A stretch of DNA of 22,238 nucleotides from an uncultured Collinsella sp. (GCA_902461085.1 CABPWH010000033.1:1-22238), one strand, 5' to 3'. Shown: positions 6,614-14,163, counted from the stretch's first letter. Program-made: numbers and translations. The notes: generated by a model from the letters alone, not told the origin.

Positions 6614-8689
6614 CTACTTGGCGCGACCCTCCTCATAGCGCTCGACCAGCTTGGCCTGAACGTCATAGGGAACCTGCTCATAGCCAGCGGGCTTCATGGT
6701 AAAGTCGCCCGTGCCGCGCGTGATAGAGCGCAGGCGCGTCGAATAATCCGTCAGCTCGGCCAGCGGCGCCTGGGCGATGACCACGGTGTCGCCGCGCTCA
6801 TCGGTCTCCATGCCCGTCACGCGGCCGCGCGATGCCGAGATGTCGCCCATCACAGCGCCGGCGTAGCTCTCGGGAATAGTCACCGTAATTTCCTCGATGG
6901 GCTCTAGCACCACCGGGTCGGCATCGGCGCACGCCTTGCGCAGGCCGATGCGAGCCGCCGCGCGGAACGCCATCTCGTTGGAGTCGACGCTGTGATACGA
7001 GCCGTCGTACACAGCCACGCGAATGCCCGTAAGCGGGTAGCCGGCAATAATACCGTCCTTCATAGTCTCCTGAACGCCCTTGTCCACGGCGGGGATCAGC
7101 GAGCGCGGGATGCGGCCACCCACGACCTCGTCCACAAACTCATAGCCATCGCTCGTGCCGTCGGGCCCAATGAGTGGCTCAACGCGCAGCCAGCAGTCGC
7201 CATACTGACCGGCACCGCCAGTCTGCTTCTTGTGGCGGCCCTGGGCACTCGCCGTGCGGCGGATGGTCTCGCGATACGGAATGCGGATCGGCACGCTCTT
7301 GGCCACGACCTTGGTGCGATCCTCCAGACGGTTGAGCAGCACCGAAACCTGCGCCTCACCCACGGCGGAGATAATGGTCTGGCCGGTCTCCTCGTCGCGG
7401 TCGATGCTCATGGTCGGATCAGCCTTGCAGGCCTTCTCGATAAACGTGTAGAGCTTCTCTTCGTCGCCGCGGTTCTCGGCCTCGATGGCAATGCGGTACT
7501 GCGAGTTGGGAAACTTAAACGCCGCGGCCTCGACCTTACCGGTAATCGAGAGCGTGTCGCCCGTCTCGGCAGCCAGCTTGGGCGCCACGATGATGTCGCC
7601 GGCATAGGCATGGCCAACCTCGGTCATATCGCGGCCGCACATCACATACAGGTGAGCCAGACGGTCGCCCTTGCGGGTACGCGCGTTGATCAGCTCAAGA
7701 CCCGGCTCAAGCGTACCCGTCAGCACCTTGATAAAGCTGATGCGACCCTGCTGCGGATCGGCCAACGTCTTAAACACAAACGCCACCGGACGGTCATCGT
7801 CGCTCGAGATTTTGAGCGAATCACCGTCGATGAGCGGCATCTCGCCGTAGTCGGTCGGCGCCGGGAAGTACGTCGCGATGTCGTCCATCAGCGAGTTGAC
7901 GCCCTGCTCCTTAATGCAATCGCCCGCAAAGACCGGCACAAAGATGCGCTCGGCGATCGCCTTCGACAGCAGGCCCTCAAGCTCCTCCTGCGTCAGCGTC
8001 TCCTCGCCTTCCAGGTACTTCATCATCAGCTCATCGTCGGCCTCGGCCACCAGCTCGCACAGATGGTCATGGGCCTCCTCGGCCTGGGCACGATACTCCT
8101 CGGGAATCTCCGACTCAACGGCTTCGGTGCCGTTGCAATGGCGCGCCTTCATGCGCACCAGGTCGATGATGCCGTCAAAGTCCTCGCCCTCGCCCCAGGG
8201 AAGGGTCACGGCGCCCAGGCGCGTGCCAAAGCGCTCTTGCAGCAGGTCCATCGTGGTCGCAAAGCTGGCCTCGGAGCGCGACAGGCGGTTTACGAACACC
8301 GCACGCGCCAGACGCAGGTCCTCGGCGGCATACCAGAGCTTAACCGTCGTAGGCTGTGGGCCGGCCTCGGCGTCGACCACAAACAGAGCCGTCTCGCAGA
8401 CGCTCATCGCGGCAAAGGCGTCGCCGATAAAATCGGGGTAGCACGGGGCATCAAGCACATTGATGCGCGCGCCCTTCCAGTCGATCGGCGCGATGGTCGT
8501 CGAGATGGAGAATGAACGCTTGACCTCTTCGGGGTCATAGTCGAGCGTGGGCTTGGTGCCGTCGTGGCCGCCCAGGCGGGCGGTCTTGCCGGAAAGGTGG
8601 AGCATGGCCTCGGCGAGTGAAGTCTTGCCCACCCCGCCTTGGCCTACGAGCACCACGTTCCTTACGTTACCGGTCTTGGGAGCACCCAT
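6614..8689 (-). CDS. Elongation factor G-like translational GTPase (FusA2 type)
   Basis: A 691-residue protein with the full EF-G domain order: GTPase domain (1 to about 270), beta-barrel domain II, domains III and IV (QGRHKKQTGGAGQYGD, around 470-485) and domain V near the C-terminus (GAVMGDISASRGRVTGMET). The P-loop GQGGVGKT (16-23) is intact. The G3 motif reads D80-A-P-C83 instead of DxxG, and the G4 position reads NRLS (134-137) instead of NKxD. It is therefore a paralogue rather than the housekeeping EF-G, like the EF-G2/FusA2 proteins of other actinobacteria, whose role is poorly defined. The start at 8689 was chosen for its near-perfect AAGGAGGT ribosome-binding site; the upstream open frame is not family-like. 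The gene is monocistronic. No ribosomal protein genes are nearby. Confidence 0.92.
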   Translation of the reverse strand: MGAPKTGNVRNVVLVGQGGVGKTSLAEAMLHLSGKTARLGGHDGTKPTLDYDPEEVKRSFSISTTIAPIDWKGARINVLDAPCYPDFIGDAFAAMSVCETALFVVDAEAGPQPTTVKLWYAAEDLRLARAVFVNRLSRSEASFATTMDLLQERFGTRLGAVTLPWGEGEDFDGIIDLVRMKARHCNGTEAVESEIPEEYRAQAEEAHDHLCELVAEADDELMMKYLEGEETLTQEELEGLLSKAIAERIFVPVFAGDCIKEQGVNSLMDDIATYFPAPTDYGEMPLIDGDSLKISSDDDRPVAFVFKTLADPQQGRISFIKVLTGTLEPGLELINARTRKGDRLAHLYVMCGRDMTEVGHAYAGDIIVAPKLAAETGDTLSITGKVEAAAFKFPNSQYRIAIEAENRGDEEKLYTFIEKACKADPTMSIDRDEETGQTIISAVGEAQVSVLLNRLEDRTKVVAKSVPIRIPYRETIRRTASAQGRHKKQTGGAGQYGDCWLRVEPLIGPDGTSDGYEFVDEVVGGRIPRSLIPAVDKGVQETMKDGIIAGYPLTGIRVAVYDGSYHSVDSNEMAFRAAARIGLRKACADADPVVLEPIEEITVTIPESYAGAVMGDISASRGRVTGMETDERGDTVVIAQAPLAELTDYSTRLRSITRGTGDFTMKPAGYEQVPYDVQAKLVERYEEGRAK

Positions 8690-9000
8690 GATGACCTCCT
8701 TGCAGGGCCGCGCACAATGCGCGACGCCAACGGGGAGAGTTCGCGGTCGGTGCCATCCCGGGGGCAGCATGGTCGGCGGCCGAGCCGACTCACCCTCCAA
8801 ATGTCCTATGCCACCACCCTACCCTCACGGGCGGCTGTCCATGCATACCTTTCGGCGCACGTATGAATACGGGCGGCGAGAGGAAGAGACAAGCTTGTGA
8901 GGCGATTATTGAACCCCGTCGATGCAAACAAAAAGCCGCCACAGACCGTAAGACCTGCGGCGGCTTCGCCTCAATTAATAGTTGAGTATAATACCTGAGC
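8690..9000. other. Intergenic region upstream of the EF-G-like gene
   Basis: This 311-bp gap contains the EF-G-like gene's ribosome-binding site (8694-8701) and the terminator of the ABC operon (8933-8966). The stretch between them should contain the EF-G-like promoter, but I could not identify convincing -10 and -35 boxes. Short frames here look like chance. Confidence 0.5.
8933..8966 (-). terminator. Terminator of the amino-acid ABC transporter operon
   Basis: AAGCCGCC (8933-8940) pairs with GGCGGCTT (8959-8966). Reading on the minus strand, the stem ends in TTTTTGTTT. It lies 34 bases past the ATPase stop. Confidence 0.85.
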
Positions 9001-9765
9001 CTATCCCTCGATACGGCTCAAGAACTCACGGGTGCGCTGCTCACGCGGATGGTCGATGACCTGCTCGGCAGGACCCTCCTCGACAATGCGGCCGCCATCC
9101 ATAAAGACCACGCGGTCGGCAACATCGCGCGCAAACTGCATTGCGTGGGTCACGATCACCATCGTCATATTCTGCGCGGCAAGGTCTTTAATGACACGCA
9201 GTACCTCGGCCGTCAGCTCGGGATCGAGCGCCGAGGTCGGCTCGTCAAAGAACAAGATCTCCGGGTCGAGCGCCAAGGCGCGGGCAATACTCACGCGCTG
9301 TTGCTGACCGCCCGAAAGCTCACACGGAACCTTGTTCTCGTTGCCCACAAGCCCCATCTGAGCAATCAATTCATGCGTACGAGCTTCCGCCTGCTCGCGC
9401 GGGCGCTTAAGCACGCGGATCGGCGCGTCGATGATGTTTTTCATCACGGTATAGTGCGGGAACAGGTTGTAATTTTGGAACACCAGGCCGAATCGCGAGC
9501 GCGCCTGCTTGGGCACATCGCCCTTCGCATAGACCGCGCCCGAACCCGCATCCGTCGCAACGGCAAGGTCGCCAAACGAGAGCGAGCCTCCGTCGAGTGT
9601 CTCGAGCAGCGTGGCACACCGCAGCAGCGTGGACTTGCCGCCACCCGAAGGCCCGATAATCGCCACGACCTCGCCACGCTTCACCTCAAGCGAGATATCC
9701 TTGAGCACCTCATTGCCGCCAAACGCCTTACGTGCGTTCGATATATTCATTACCGAATTAATCAT
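9001..9765 (-). CDS. Polar amino-acid ABC transporter, ATP-binding protein
   Basis: A 254-residue ATPase that energises amino-acid import at the inner face of the membrane. Walker A is GPSGGGKST (38-46), with Gly in place of the common second Ser. The Q-loop is FQNYNLFPH, the signature LSGGQQQRVSIARAL, Walker B ILFFDEPTSALDPE, and the H-loop VTHAM. The family is the GlnQ/HisP/ArtP type. The 5' end overlaps the permease stop codon by 8 bases (ATGATTAA), which implies translational coupling; a later ATG at 9750 lacks a ribosome-binding site. It is the last gene of the operon and is followed by a strong terminator. Which amino acid is carried cannot be told. Confidence 0.96.
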   Translation of the reverse strand: MINSVMNISNARKAFGGNEVLKDISLEVKRGEVVAIIGPSGGGKSTLLRCATLLETLDGGSLSFGDLAVATDAGSGAVYAKGDVPKQARSRFGLVFQNYNLFPHYTVMKNIIDAPIRVLKRPREQAEARTHELIAQMGLVGNENKVPCELSGGQQQRVSIARALALDPEILFFDEPTSALDPELTAEVLRVIKDLAAQNMTMVIVTHAMQFARDVADRVVFMDGGRIVEEGPAEQVIDHPREQRTREFLSRIEG

Positions 9766-10396
9766 GGTAGTAATCCAATTTTTTCTCGGCGGCGCCCAGC
9801 AGCATCTCGACGACGAAATTAAAGACCCAGTAAATCAGCGCCGCGATCGCAAACGGCACCATGCTCACCTGCGAGGCGACCAGCGCCTTGGCCGTCGAGA
9901 ACATCTCACCCACGCCGATGGCAAACGCCAGCGACGTGTCCTTGACCAGCGTGATGATCTCGTTGCCCATCGCCGGCAGAATACGCTTGGCAACCTGCGG
10001 CATCACAATGTACAAAAACGTCTGCAGGCGCGAGTAGCCCAGCACCTCGGCGGCCTCGTATTGACCGCGCGGAATGGACTGCAGGCCCGAGCGATAGATC
10101 TCGGCAAAGTAACCGGCGTAGTTGATGATGAACGCTACGACGCACGCCGTCCACTTGGAATCGGGCGTGAGCGAAATGCCGAACACGTAGTACGGGGCAA
10201 AGTAGATGGCAAACATCTGCAGCATGAGCGGCGTGCCGCGCATAACCGAGATATAGATGCGCGCAATCCAGCGGAGCGGCGCAATTTTGCTCATGCGCAT
10301 AAACGCCACGGGAATTCCCAGCGGAATCGACCCGAGCAGCGTCAGTACAAACAGCTGCAAACTGACCAAGAATCCCTGGCCAAGCATCTGCATCAT
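9758..10396 (-). CDS. Polar amino-acid ABC transporter, permease
   Basis: An integral membrane subunit of the HisM/GlnP type, 212 residues from the chosen start. Hydrophobic helices begin at GFLVSLQLFVLTLLG, and the region after the EIYRSGLQSI stretch carries the EAA-type loop (GQYEAAEVLGYSRLQTF) that contacts the ATPase. FNFVVEMLLG near the C-terminus is also typical. The start is uncertain. ATG at 10396 gives the usual N-terminus but has only AGG close by. A TTG at 10411, preceded by AAAGAGAG, is an alternative, and the frame stays open to 10450. The gene is separated from the binding-protein gene by 165 bases filled by a large hairpin, and overlaps the ATPase gene by 8 bases. Confidence 0.9.
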   Translation of the reverse strand: MMQMLGQGFLVSLQLFVLTLLGSIPLGIPVAFMRMSKIAPLRWIARIYISVMRGTPLMLQMFAIYFAPYYVFGISLTPDSKWTACVVAFIINYAGYFAEIYRSGLQSIPRGQYEAAEVLGYSRLQTFLYIVMPQVAKRILPAMGNEIITLVKDTSLAFAIGVGEMFSTAKALVASQVSMVPFAIAALIYWVFNFVVEMLLGAAEKKLDYYHD

Positions 10397-10457
10397 GACC
10401 TGAATAGACAACCTAAGCTCTCTTTCGCAACAACAGAACAGCAGACCCAATGCTAAA

Positions 10458-10562
10458 GCGGGTTTTCCAGGTGCTCGAGTTTGCCGTGAAAGAGGAGCGC
10501 CGCGTACTAAATGTACGCAAGCGACGGTTTGAACGGCAAAATCGGGTGCCTGGGAAAGCCGC
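10458..10562. repeat. Intercistronic 105-bp imperfect palindrome in the transporter operon
   Basis: Thirty-base arms (10458-10487 with 10533-10562) pair at 24 of 30 positions. An inner perfect hairpin GCGTAC-TAAAT-GTACGC lies at 10502-10518. The element begins at the last base of the binding-protein stop codon and ends about 60 bases before the permease start. On the minus strand the inner loop reads ACATTTAGT, like the core of the palindrome at 11516-11662. Confidence 0.8.
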
Positions 10563-11422
10563 TATTTCAGAACCCAGTTGTCGAAGGAAAGACCGTAATC
10601 CGCATACTTGTCGCACAGGTCCTTAACCGTGCCGTCCTCGTAGAGCGCCTTGAGCGACTCGGTCACGGCGTCGGCCGACTTGGTGTCGCCCTTCTTAAAG
10701 CCAACGGCGTAGTGCTCGCTGGACAGCGGCTCATCAAGCTGCGTATAGGCATCGGGCTTGGCGGCAAGCTGATACTGGGCAATCGAAAGATCGCACGCCA
10801 CGGCATCGACCGCGCCGCTCTCGAGCTGCATAAAGGCCGTGTTGTACTCGCCGATCGTGTCGAGCGTGGCAAACGTCGCCGCCAGATCCTTCTGGTCACC
10901 CTCGAGCACATCCTGCGCAGCGGAATCGGTCTGGGTAATCACGGTCTTGCCGGCAAGATCGTCCCAGCTCTTGATGCCTGCATCCTTCTTTACCACCAGC
11001 ACCTGCTCGTTGAGCATGTACGGCTCGGAGAACGTGTAGTCGTCCTCACGGCCCTCCATGGTAAAGCCGTTCCAGATGCAGTTGATGGCGCCCGAGTTAA
11101 GCAGCGTATCCTTGGCATCCCAGTCGATGGCCTCGTATTTGACCTCCCAGCCCTGCTTATCGGCAACGGCCTTGGCCAGATCGAGATCAAAGCCGGTGTA
11201 CTCGCCATCGTCGCCCACAAAGCCGTACGGAGGATAGGACTTATCAAAGCCCACCACGAGCTTCTTGGACTCCGCAGCGCCCTTCGCATCCTTGGCCGCG
11301 GCAGAGCCAGCAGCGGAGCCCTTGCCGGCACCACCGCCGCAGCCTACCAGGCCAAGGCCTAGAACCGTGGCGAGCGAGCCGGCTAGACCAACAAACTGAC
11401 GACGAGACATATCGGTGTTCAT
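10562..11422 (-). CDS. Polar amino-acid ABC transporter, substrate-binding lipoprotein
   Basis: A 286-residue family 3 solute-binding protein (SBP_bac_3). The N-terminus reads MNTDMSRRQFVGLAG with a hydrophobic stretch ending in LVGC. C28 is therefore a probable lipidation site, and the SRRQF motif suggests Tat export. A Gly/Ala/Ser/Lys linker follows. Family features are GFDKSYPPYGF, GEYTGFDLDLAKAVA, the WNGFTMEGRE region, SEPYMLNEQVLVV, and an aspartate/serine-rich second lobe. It captures a polar amino acid (cystine, glutamine, arginine and the like are possible) at the outer membrane face. The start at 11422 has the AAGGGGGA ribosome-binding site. It is the first gene of the operon, with a promoter at 11479-11507 and a 20-bp palindrome in the leader. 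Confidence 0.94.
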   Translation of the reverse strand: MNTDMSRRQFVGLAGSLATVLGLGLVGCGGGAGKGSAAGSAAAKDAKGAAESKKLVVGFDKSYPPYGFVGDDGEYTGFDLDLAKAVADKQGWEVKYEAIDWDAKDTLLNSGAINCIWNGFTMEGREDDYTFSEPYMLNEQVLVVKKDAGIKSWDDLAGKTVITQTDSAAQDVLEGDQKDLAATFATLDTIGEYNTAFMQLESGAVDAVACDLSIAQYQLAAKPDAYTQLDEPLSSEHYAVGFKKGDTKSADAVTESLKALYEDGTVKDLCDKYADYGLSFDNWVLK

Positions 11423-11440
11423 GGTATTCCCCCTTGATGG

Positions 11441-11460
11441 CACTTTAGTTAAGTAAAGTG
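11441..11460. promoter_or_regulatory. 20-bp operator-like palindrome in the transporter leader
   Basis: CACTTTAGTTAAGTAAAGTG is symmetric except for one pair: 7-bp perfect arms around G-TTAA-G. It lies 18 to 38 bases upstream of the binding-protein start, just downstream of the predicted transcription start, a usual place for a repressor site. The cognate regulator is not in the window. Confidence 0.65.
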
Positions 11461-11478
11461 AGTCGTGTAACGTCCAGA

Positions 11479-11507
11479 ATCATACACTCTACCTTGATAA
11501 AGTACAA
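11479..11507 (-). promoter_or_regulatory. Putative promoter of the amino-acid transporter operon
   Basis: On the minus strand TTGTAC (11502-11507) and TATGAT (11479-11484) are separated by 17 bases. TATGAT matches the -10 consensus at five of six positions; the -35 keeps only TTG. The expected start of transcription is about 11472. Confidence 0.55.
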
Positions 11508-11515
11508 GGGAGAGG

Positions 11516-11662
11516 TTGCCCGGCGTGGGCGGGGAGCGGCGCGTAATTAAGTTTCCTGCTCTACAGTCCTGCGCAAGACGGAAAGCACATTAAGTGCTTT
11601 CCTTTGCGTGCGGAACTCGCGATAAACTTAATTACGCGCCGCTCCCCGCCCACGCCGGGCAA
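11516..11662. repeat. 147-bp palindrome with 39-bp perfect arms
   Basis: Positions 11516-11554 are the exact reverse complement of 11624-11662. The 69-bp centre contains a second perfect hairpin, GGAAAGCAC-ATTAA-GTGCTTTCC (11580-11602). The outer half of each arm is very GC-rich and the inner end is AT-rich (TAATTAAGTTT). The element lies precisely between the divergent promoters of the transporter operon and rlmD, so neither transcript should include it. Confidence 0.92.
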
Positions 11663-11726
11663 ACATCGTTGGACTTATCGCTGACATGAAATGGGCGCTT
11701 GCATATCGTCTGCTAACTTGGCACGG

Positions 11727-11732
11727 TACAAT
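11727..11732 (+). promoter_or_regulatory. Putative -10 box for rlmD (TACAAT)
   Basis: TACAAT lies 40 bases upstream of the start codon. No recognisable -35 is present at 16 to 18 bases. Confidence 0.45.
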
Positions 11733-11771
11733 GCTTTCAGATTTCAATTTGTAAATTAGTGGGGTTAATTC

Positions 11772-13220
11772 ATGGCAGAATCTCGTGCGGAGCGTAAGGC
11801 TCGTCGTGCTTTGATCGAGGCGGCTGAGGGGTCAGAGGAGAAAAAATCTTCTAAGAAATCCAAGTCGTCTCAGGACGCGAAGGGTAAGTCGGCCAAGGGC
11901 AAGGCTAAGGCCAAGCGTCCCGGCTCTCGTCGGAACGAGGATAAGGCATCTCAGACTCGCTCCAAGCGCTCGCATAAAGATCGGGTTTCGTCTGCGCGTA
12001 AGGCCGTGGACCCCAAGTCTCCCTGTTCGATCATGAAATCTTGCGGTGGGTGCACGGCGCTCAATCGTCCTTATAAAAAGCAGTTGGCGGCTAAGCAGGC
12101 TGCTATGGAGGAGCTGTTTGCCGAGCTTTGTGAGCGCGAGAGCATTACTGTCGATCCTATTTGCGGTATGGGCGTCACCCTTGGCGACCCGGGTAAATAT
12201 CCTGCGCCGCGTGGCTTTCGTCATAAGGCTGCCACTCCCTTTGCTCCCGGTAAGGAGGGCGCTGTCCGTTGCGGTTTCTTTGAGCGCGGCACGCACAAGA
12301 TCGTTGCCGTACCCGAATGCCCCGTCGAGGCGTCGGGCGCTCGTCAGATTCTCAACGGCATCGCACGCGAAGCTGAGCGGTTGCATATTCCCGCCTTTAA
12401 CGAGGACAAGCATCTGGGCTTGCTCCGCTATGCCGTCGTCCGCTGCGGCTGGCGTACCGACCAGGTCATGGTCACGCTCGTGACCGCTCAGCGCGACTTG
12501 CCGCATGCGCAGGAGTTCTTTGAGGCTGTCGGGGCACTCGATCCGCATATCGTCACCGTTGCCCAAAATATCAATGGCCGTCCCGGTAACGCCATCTTGG
12601 GTGAGGAGACTCGTATCGTCTATGGCGCCGAATGCATGCGCGACCAGCTGCTCGGCTGCGAATTCGACATCTCCCCCACCGCGTTTTATCAGACCAACCC
12701 GCAACAGACCGAGCTGCTCTATCAGCTCGCTATCGACGGCATGGATTTGCACCAGGGCGATGTGCTCATGGATGCCTACTGTGGCAGCGGTACCATCGGT
12801 CTTTGCGCAGCTAAAGATGCCCAGAACAAGGATATCGGCATTATGCTGCTCGGCGTGGAGCGCAACCCGGCGGGCATTGCCGACGCACGCCGCAATGCCG
12901 AGCTCAACGGCCTCACCCGCAGCGCTTGGTTTATGGTCGACGACGCCACCGATTACATCCTGGATGCCGCCGATAACAACGAGCGGGTCGATGTCCTTTC
13001 CATCGATCCGCCGCGCGCCGGCTCCACGCCCGAGTTCCTCGAAGCTGCCTGCGCGCTTAAGCCGCGCCGCATCACCTATATCAGCTGCAACCCCGTAACT
13101 CAAGAGCGCGACCTGCATCAGCTCCTCGACGGAGGCTATTGCCTGCTCAAGATCACGCCCGTCGACATGTTCCCTCACACCGACCACACCGAAACCGTAG
13201 CGGTCCTCGAACGCCGCTAA
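11772..13220 (+). CDS. rlmD: 23S rRNA (uracil-C5)-methyltransferase, RlmD/RumA/TrmA family
   Basis: A 482-residue SAM-dependent RNA methyltransferase. Residues 85, 91 and 94 (CSIMKSCGGC) with C183 (PECP) form the [4Fe-4S] cysteine set of RlmD-like enzymes. The catalytic domain has FYQTNPQQT (Q307 region), the SAM motif DAYCGSGTIGL (334-344), IDPPRAG (411-417), the nucleophile C439 in SCNPVT and the general-base Glu in HTETVAV (E474). There is no TRAM domain before the cluster. Instead the first 80 residues are a Lys/Ser/Ala/Arg-rich low-complexity tail that may bind RNA. Which uracil it methylates (1939 or 747 of 23S, or tRNA U54) cannot be fixed from sequence. The start follows GTGGGG, a weak site. 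The gene is monocistronic and convergent with the PHP gene. Confidence 0.9.
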   Translation: MAESRAERKARRALIEAAEGSEEKKSSKKSKSSQDAKGKSAKGKAKAKRPGSRRNEDKASQTRSKRSHKDRVSSARKAVDPKSPCSIMKSCGGCTALNRPYKKQLAAKQAAMEELFAELCERESITVDPICGMGVTLGDPGKYPAPRGFRHKAATPFAPGKEGAVRCGFFERGTHKIVAVPECPVEASGARQILNGIAREAERLHIPAFNEDKHLGLLRYAVVRCGWRTDQVMVTLVTAQRDLPHAQEFFEAVGALDPHIVTVAQNINGRPGNAILGEETRIVYGAECMRDQLLGCEFDISPTAFYQTNPQQTELLYQLAIDGMDLHQGDVLMDAYCGSGTIGLCAAKDAQNKDIGIMLLGVERNPAGIADARRNAELNGLTRSAWFMVDDATDYILDAADNNERVDVLSIDPPRAGSTPEFLEAACALKPRRITYISCNPVTQERDLHQLLDGGYCLLKITPVDMFPHTDHTETVAVLERR

Positions 13221-13248
13221 CCAACCTCAGTAGATTTTTGGGACAAGA

Positions 13249-13278
13249 AAGGGGGCGACCCGCCTGGGCCGCCCCCTT
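13249..13278. terminator. Bidirectional terminator between rlmD and the PHP gene
   Basis: AAGGGGGCG (13249-13257) pairs perfectly with CGCCCCCTT (13270-13278) around a 12-nt loop. Both convergent genes end within 30 bases of it. Confidence 0.8.
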
Positions 13279-13298
13279 CGCTTGGTTTATTAACTCCG

Positions 13299-14120
13299 CT
13301 ACATCCCATTGCGCAGATCGCACACGCCGGCTGCCGCCATCTCGCGCAGCAGCGTCTCGCGGTCGCGCGTCACGATCAAATCCAGCGGGAAGTGAATCTC
13401 GTCGAGCATCTTGCGCGCGTGATCGAGCTTGCCAATGGCCATGCCAATGTGGGCATCGGTTGACACGCCAATGCCCACGCCCAGCTCGGCGCAGCGCTCG
13501 GCGATCTTGCGGCATACGGCCCAATGCTCAGTGTCGACACCGTGTTCAAGACTATGGTTGTTGATCTCGATAATCTTGTGCTTGGCCTTAGCTGCCAACA
13601 GCACCTCGTCGATATCGAACGGCACGCCCGAACGCCCCGTGTGACCCAGCATGAACACCTTGGGGTGCTCCAGGGCATTGATATACATCTCGGTCGTCTG
13701 GGCCAGCGTCGCGCCTTCAGCAATCTGCGGATTATGCACGCTCGCAACCAAATAATCCAAATTTCGCGTAACCAAATCGAACAGCGAATGCTGACGGCTG
13801 TACGAATCACCGGCAATATCGAGCGTGACAGGAGTGTCCTCGCCAAACAGGCTTCCGTCCAGCGAAACGATATCGGTCTCGGCACCACGCAGCACCAGCA
13901 CGCCGCTCCAAATGCGCGGCCAGATATCCTGGTTGATAAAGAATTGGTAACTGCGCAGGTCATTGGGGCAAGCCGTAACCATAGAGCTCAGATGGTCGGC
14001 AGATCCGAGCACCTGCAGGCCACGCTCTGCCGCCCAGTACACATTCTCCTCAATGGTCGAATATGCATGCGCAGAGAATATCGTATGGGTATGAATGTCA
14101 CAAGAAAGCAGGTAGGGCAT
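13299..14120 (-). CDS. PHP-domain phosphoesterase, YcdX-like
   Basis: A 273-residue metal-dependent phosphatase of the PHP family. Metal ligands are visible in order: H10 and H12 (DIHTHT), H18, D42-H43 (SADHLS), E81 (GAETDI), H129 (SVHNP), H160 (LGHTG) and D222/H224 (STDAHIG). This set matches trinuclear-zinc YcdX-type proteins and histidinol-phosphatase relatives more than the polymerase PHP domains. The substrate is unknown; it is not placed in a histidine operon. The start at 14120 has an AAGGAGA ribosome-binding site at good spacing. It lies downstream of the aminotransferase gene on the same strand with a 165-bp gap that contains its own -10-like box. Confidence 0.9.
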   Translation of the reverse strand: MPYLLSCDIHTHTIFSAHAYSTIEENVYWAAERGLQVLGSADHLSSMVTACPNDLRSYQFFINQDIWPRIWSGVLVLRGAETDIVSLDGSLFGEDTPVTLDIAGDSYSRQHSLFDLVTRNLDYLVASVHNPQIAEGATLAQTTEMYINALEHPKVFMLGHTGRSGVPFDIDEVLLAAKAKHKIIEINNHSLEHGVDTEHWAVCRKIAERCAELGVGIGVSTDAHIGMAIGKLDHARKMLDEIHFPLDLIVTRDRETLLREMAAAGVCDLRNGM

Positions 14121-14157
14121 CAGGTCTCCTTATCTGGCACGGCCGTCGCTTATATTC

Positions 14158-14163
14158 ATTGTA
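14158..14163 (-). promoter_or_regulatory. Putative promoter of the PHP gene
   Basis: TACAAT on the minus strand, 38 bases before the start codon, with TTACGA 17 bases further upstream (14181-14186) as a weak -35. Confidence 0.45.

Larger units (their letters stand above)
11423..11771. other. Divergent intergenic region, transporter operon / rlmD
   Basis: This 349-bp gap contains the leader palindrome and promoter of the transporter, the 147-bp palindrome, and the rlmD -10 box at 11727-11732. No coding sequence or RNA gene was seen. Confidence 0.6.

Noticed and set aside
6992..8515. A 507-codon frame opposite the EF-G-like gene
   Set aside because: It is His/Arg/Leu-rich antisense translation with no ribosome-binding site or motifs.
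13222..13248. TTTGGGACAAG as another GGGACAG-family repeat
   Set aside because: Only GGGACA matches and there is no hairpin of its own; the nearby stem is an ordinary terminator.
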